A DNA stretch of 64,000 bases, taken from the NCBI RefSeq assembly GCF_009792295.1, contig NZ_CP039934.1:2562501-2626500 (forward strand). The letters run 5' to 3'. The notes below the pieces were generated by a model, which did no database searches, was not told the origin of the DNA, and was given only the letters and a program-made list of their open reading frames with translations. The translations under genes and the position numbers were made by a program. Position 1 is the first letter of the stretch; the number at the start of each line of letters is the position of its first letter. This DNA is from Myroides fluvii (lineage in GTDB: Bacteria > Bacteroidota > Bacteroidia > Flavobacteriales > Flavobacteriaceae). Positions 63,101 through 64,000 of this stretch are shown in pieces.

Positions 63101-64000
63101 ATGAAAAAAAGACTAATACCAATTGCACTTGTAATGGGTGCAATATCAGCAAATGCACAGGTAGGTATTGGAACAGCAACACCGAATAAGTCTGCAGAAT
63201 TAACTGTTCATGCAAAAGATGGAGATCGTGGGGTGTTGATTCCAAGTGTGTCTTTATCCGATACAAAAGATAAAGGAACAATTAAATCTGGAAACGTGAA
63301 TAGCTTATTAGTATTCAATATTAATACAGCACAAGACGTTACGCCTGGGTATTACTATTGGTATATCGATAAGTGGGAGCGTTTGACAACAGCAAATGAC
63401 ATACCTGCTATTGTTGTAAATAACTTTGAAAATATCTTAAATATGGAAGGTGATAAGGTGACAAACCTTATCAAAAATATTGTTAGAAATACGGAAGGTA
63501 ATGTAATTTATGAAGGGGATAAATTATATTACATCAATGCCGATGGAGACAAGGTTGAAATCAATTTTGGCGATATCGTTGCGGAGAATGAAAGTAAAAC
63601 TGTTATTGTTTCTAATACATCAAAGAAACAACAGTATTATATTTCAGAATCGTATTTACAAGTTAACGACACTCCTACACAAGCAACAATTGATGCATGG
63701 ACTGCAGGTACTATACCAGCAGGTGTGTATGCGATTGATGTAGTAGGAGGTGTTGTTAACAATTTTGAAGAAATTGTAAATAATGGTCCTATTAATGTAG
63801 ACGGACGTACGTTCCCTACAATTAATGACTACATCACGTATTTAACTGAAAGTACAGGTGGGTTTACTAAGATTGTTTACGATCCAACAACGGGGGATGC
63901 TATTTTTCAAGAATGGAATGAAGCTACAAATAGTTGGGTAAATGTAAACAATGCTAAATTCAAAAAGATTGTTACAGATAATGAGAGTAAAACAGTAATT
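63101..64000 (+). CDS. Exported repetitive adhesin-like protein, 5' part
   Basis: The frame is open from the ATG at 63101 to the window end (300 codons). A signal peptide (M-K-K-R-L-I-P-I-A-L-V-M-G-A to A-N-A-Q) is followed by V-G-I-G-T-A-T-P-N-K-S-A-E-L, a start seen in many large Bacteroidota surface proteins. The mature part has internal repetition: E-N-E-S-K-T-V-I at about residue 162 and D-N-E-S-K-T-V-I at about 293, with N-N-F-E-N-I-L and N-N-F-E-E-I-V between, suggesting repeats of about 131 residues. The full protein is probably much longer. No sorting signal can be judged since the C terminus is outside. Confidence 0.75.
   Translation, partial: MKKRLIPIALVMGAISANAQVGIGTATPNKSAELTVHAKDGDRGVLIPSVSLSDTKDKGTIKSGNVNSLLVFNINTAQDVTPGYYYWYIDKWERLTTANDIPAIVVNNFENILNMEGDKVTNLIKNIVRNTEGNVIYEGDKLYYINADGDKVEINFGDIVAENESKTVIVSNTSKKQQYYISESYLQVNDTPTQATIDAWTAGTIPAGVYAIDVVGGVVNNFEEIVNNGPINVDGRTFPTINDYITYLTESTGGFTKIVYDPTTGDAIFQEWNEATNSWVNVNNAKFKKIVTDNESKTVI

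Overview
The window is low-GC chromosomal DNA from a member of the Bacteroidota, most likely Flavobacteriaceae and perhaps Myroides or a close relative. The evidence is two T9SS type B substrates with PorP/SprF proteins, a PorE-like TPR/propeller/CRD/OmpA protein, a fused ResB-CcsA cytochrome c maturation protein, type III glutamine synthetase, Bacteroidota-type promoters (TTTG / TAnnTTTG) and many SPII or Sec signals typical of the group. Genus assignment is inference; no rRNA is present.

Layout. 1-0.9 kb: end of a SurA-like prolyl isomerase. 1.5-6.8 kb: two adjacent aconitases (AcnB type, then the mitochondrial/AcnA type). 7.3-15 kb: LysR regulator divergent from an MFS exporter, uracil permease, TlpA-like thioredoxin, HD phosphohydrolase, AraC regulator with a Bcr/CflA exporter. 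15-18.8 kb: small unknown membrane protein, ankyrin protein, a SatD/membrane-protein operon under a striking triple operator, CDGSH protein, tRNA-Arg(TCT). 19-27 kb: a Cus-type copper/silver RND efflux operon (cusA-cusC-cusB order of transcription, minus strand) plus an exported Cys/Met-rich protein. 27.1-32.4 kb: UbiE-like methyltransferase, a 1.5 kb tandem array, an unknown protein, an exported class 3 lipase, a collagen-like lipoprotein. 32.6-34.8 kb: glutamine synthetase III, then a 110-bp tandem array and a complete IS3-family element (35653-36970). 37-42.5 kb: a second heavy-metal RND operon (tolC-adaptor-permease, minus). 42.9-56 kb: a T9SS module with two giant adhesin-like type B substrates, each followed by an almost identical PorP/SprF protein, and one PorE-like protein. 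56.5-61 kb: CcsBA and a class I aminotransferase. 61.5-62.3 kb: about 102 octamer repeats. 63.1 kb to the end: start of a repetitive exported adhesin-like protein.

The unusual content is mostly non-coding: five loci carry a purine-rich element next to gene ends, three tandem arrays of different design (110-bp, heptamer-plus-spacer, octamer) sit in intergenic gaps, two of those arrays share the same 45-bp flanking sequence, and an orphan IS end lies 28 kb from the intact IS. The best candidates for new biology are the SatD operon with three 17-bp operators exactly 28 bp apart covering its promoter, and the paired substrate/PorP-SprF T9SS module. I did not find an obvious new defence or metabolic system.
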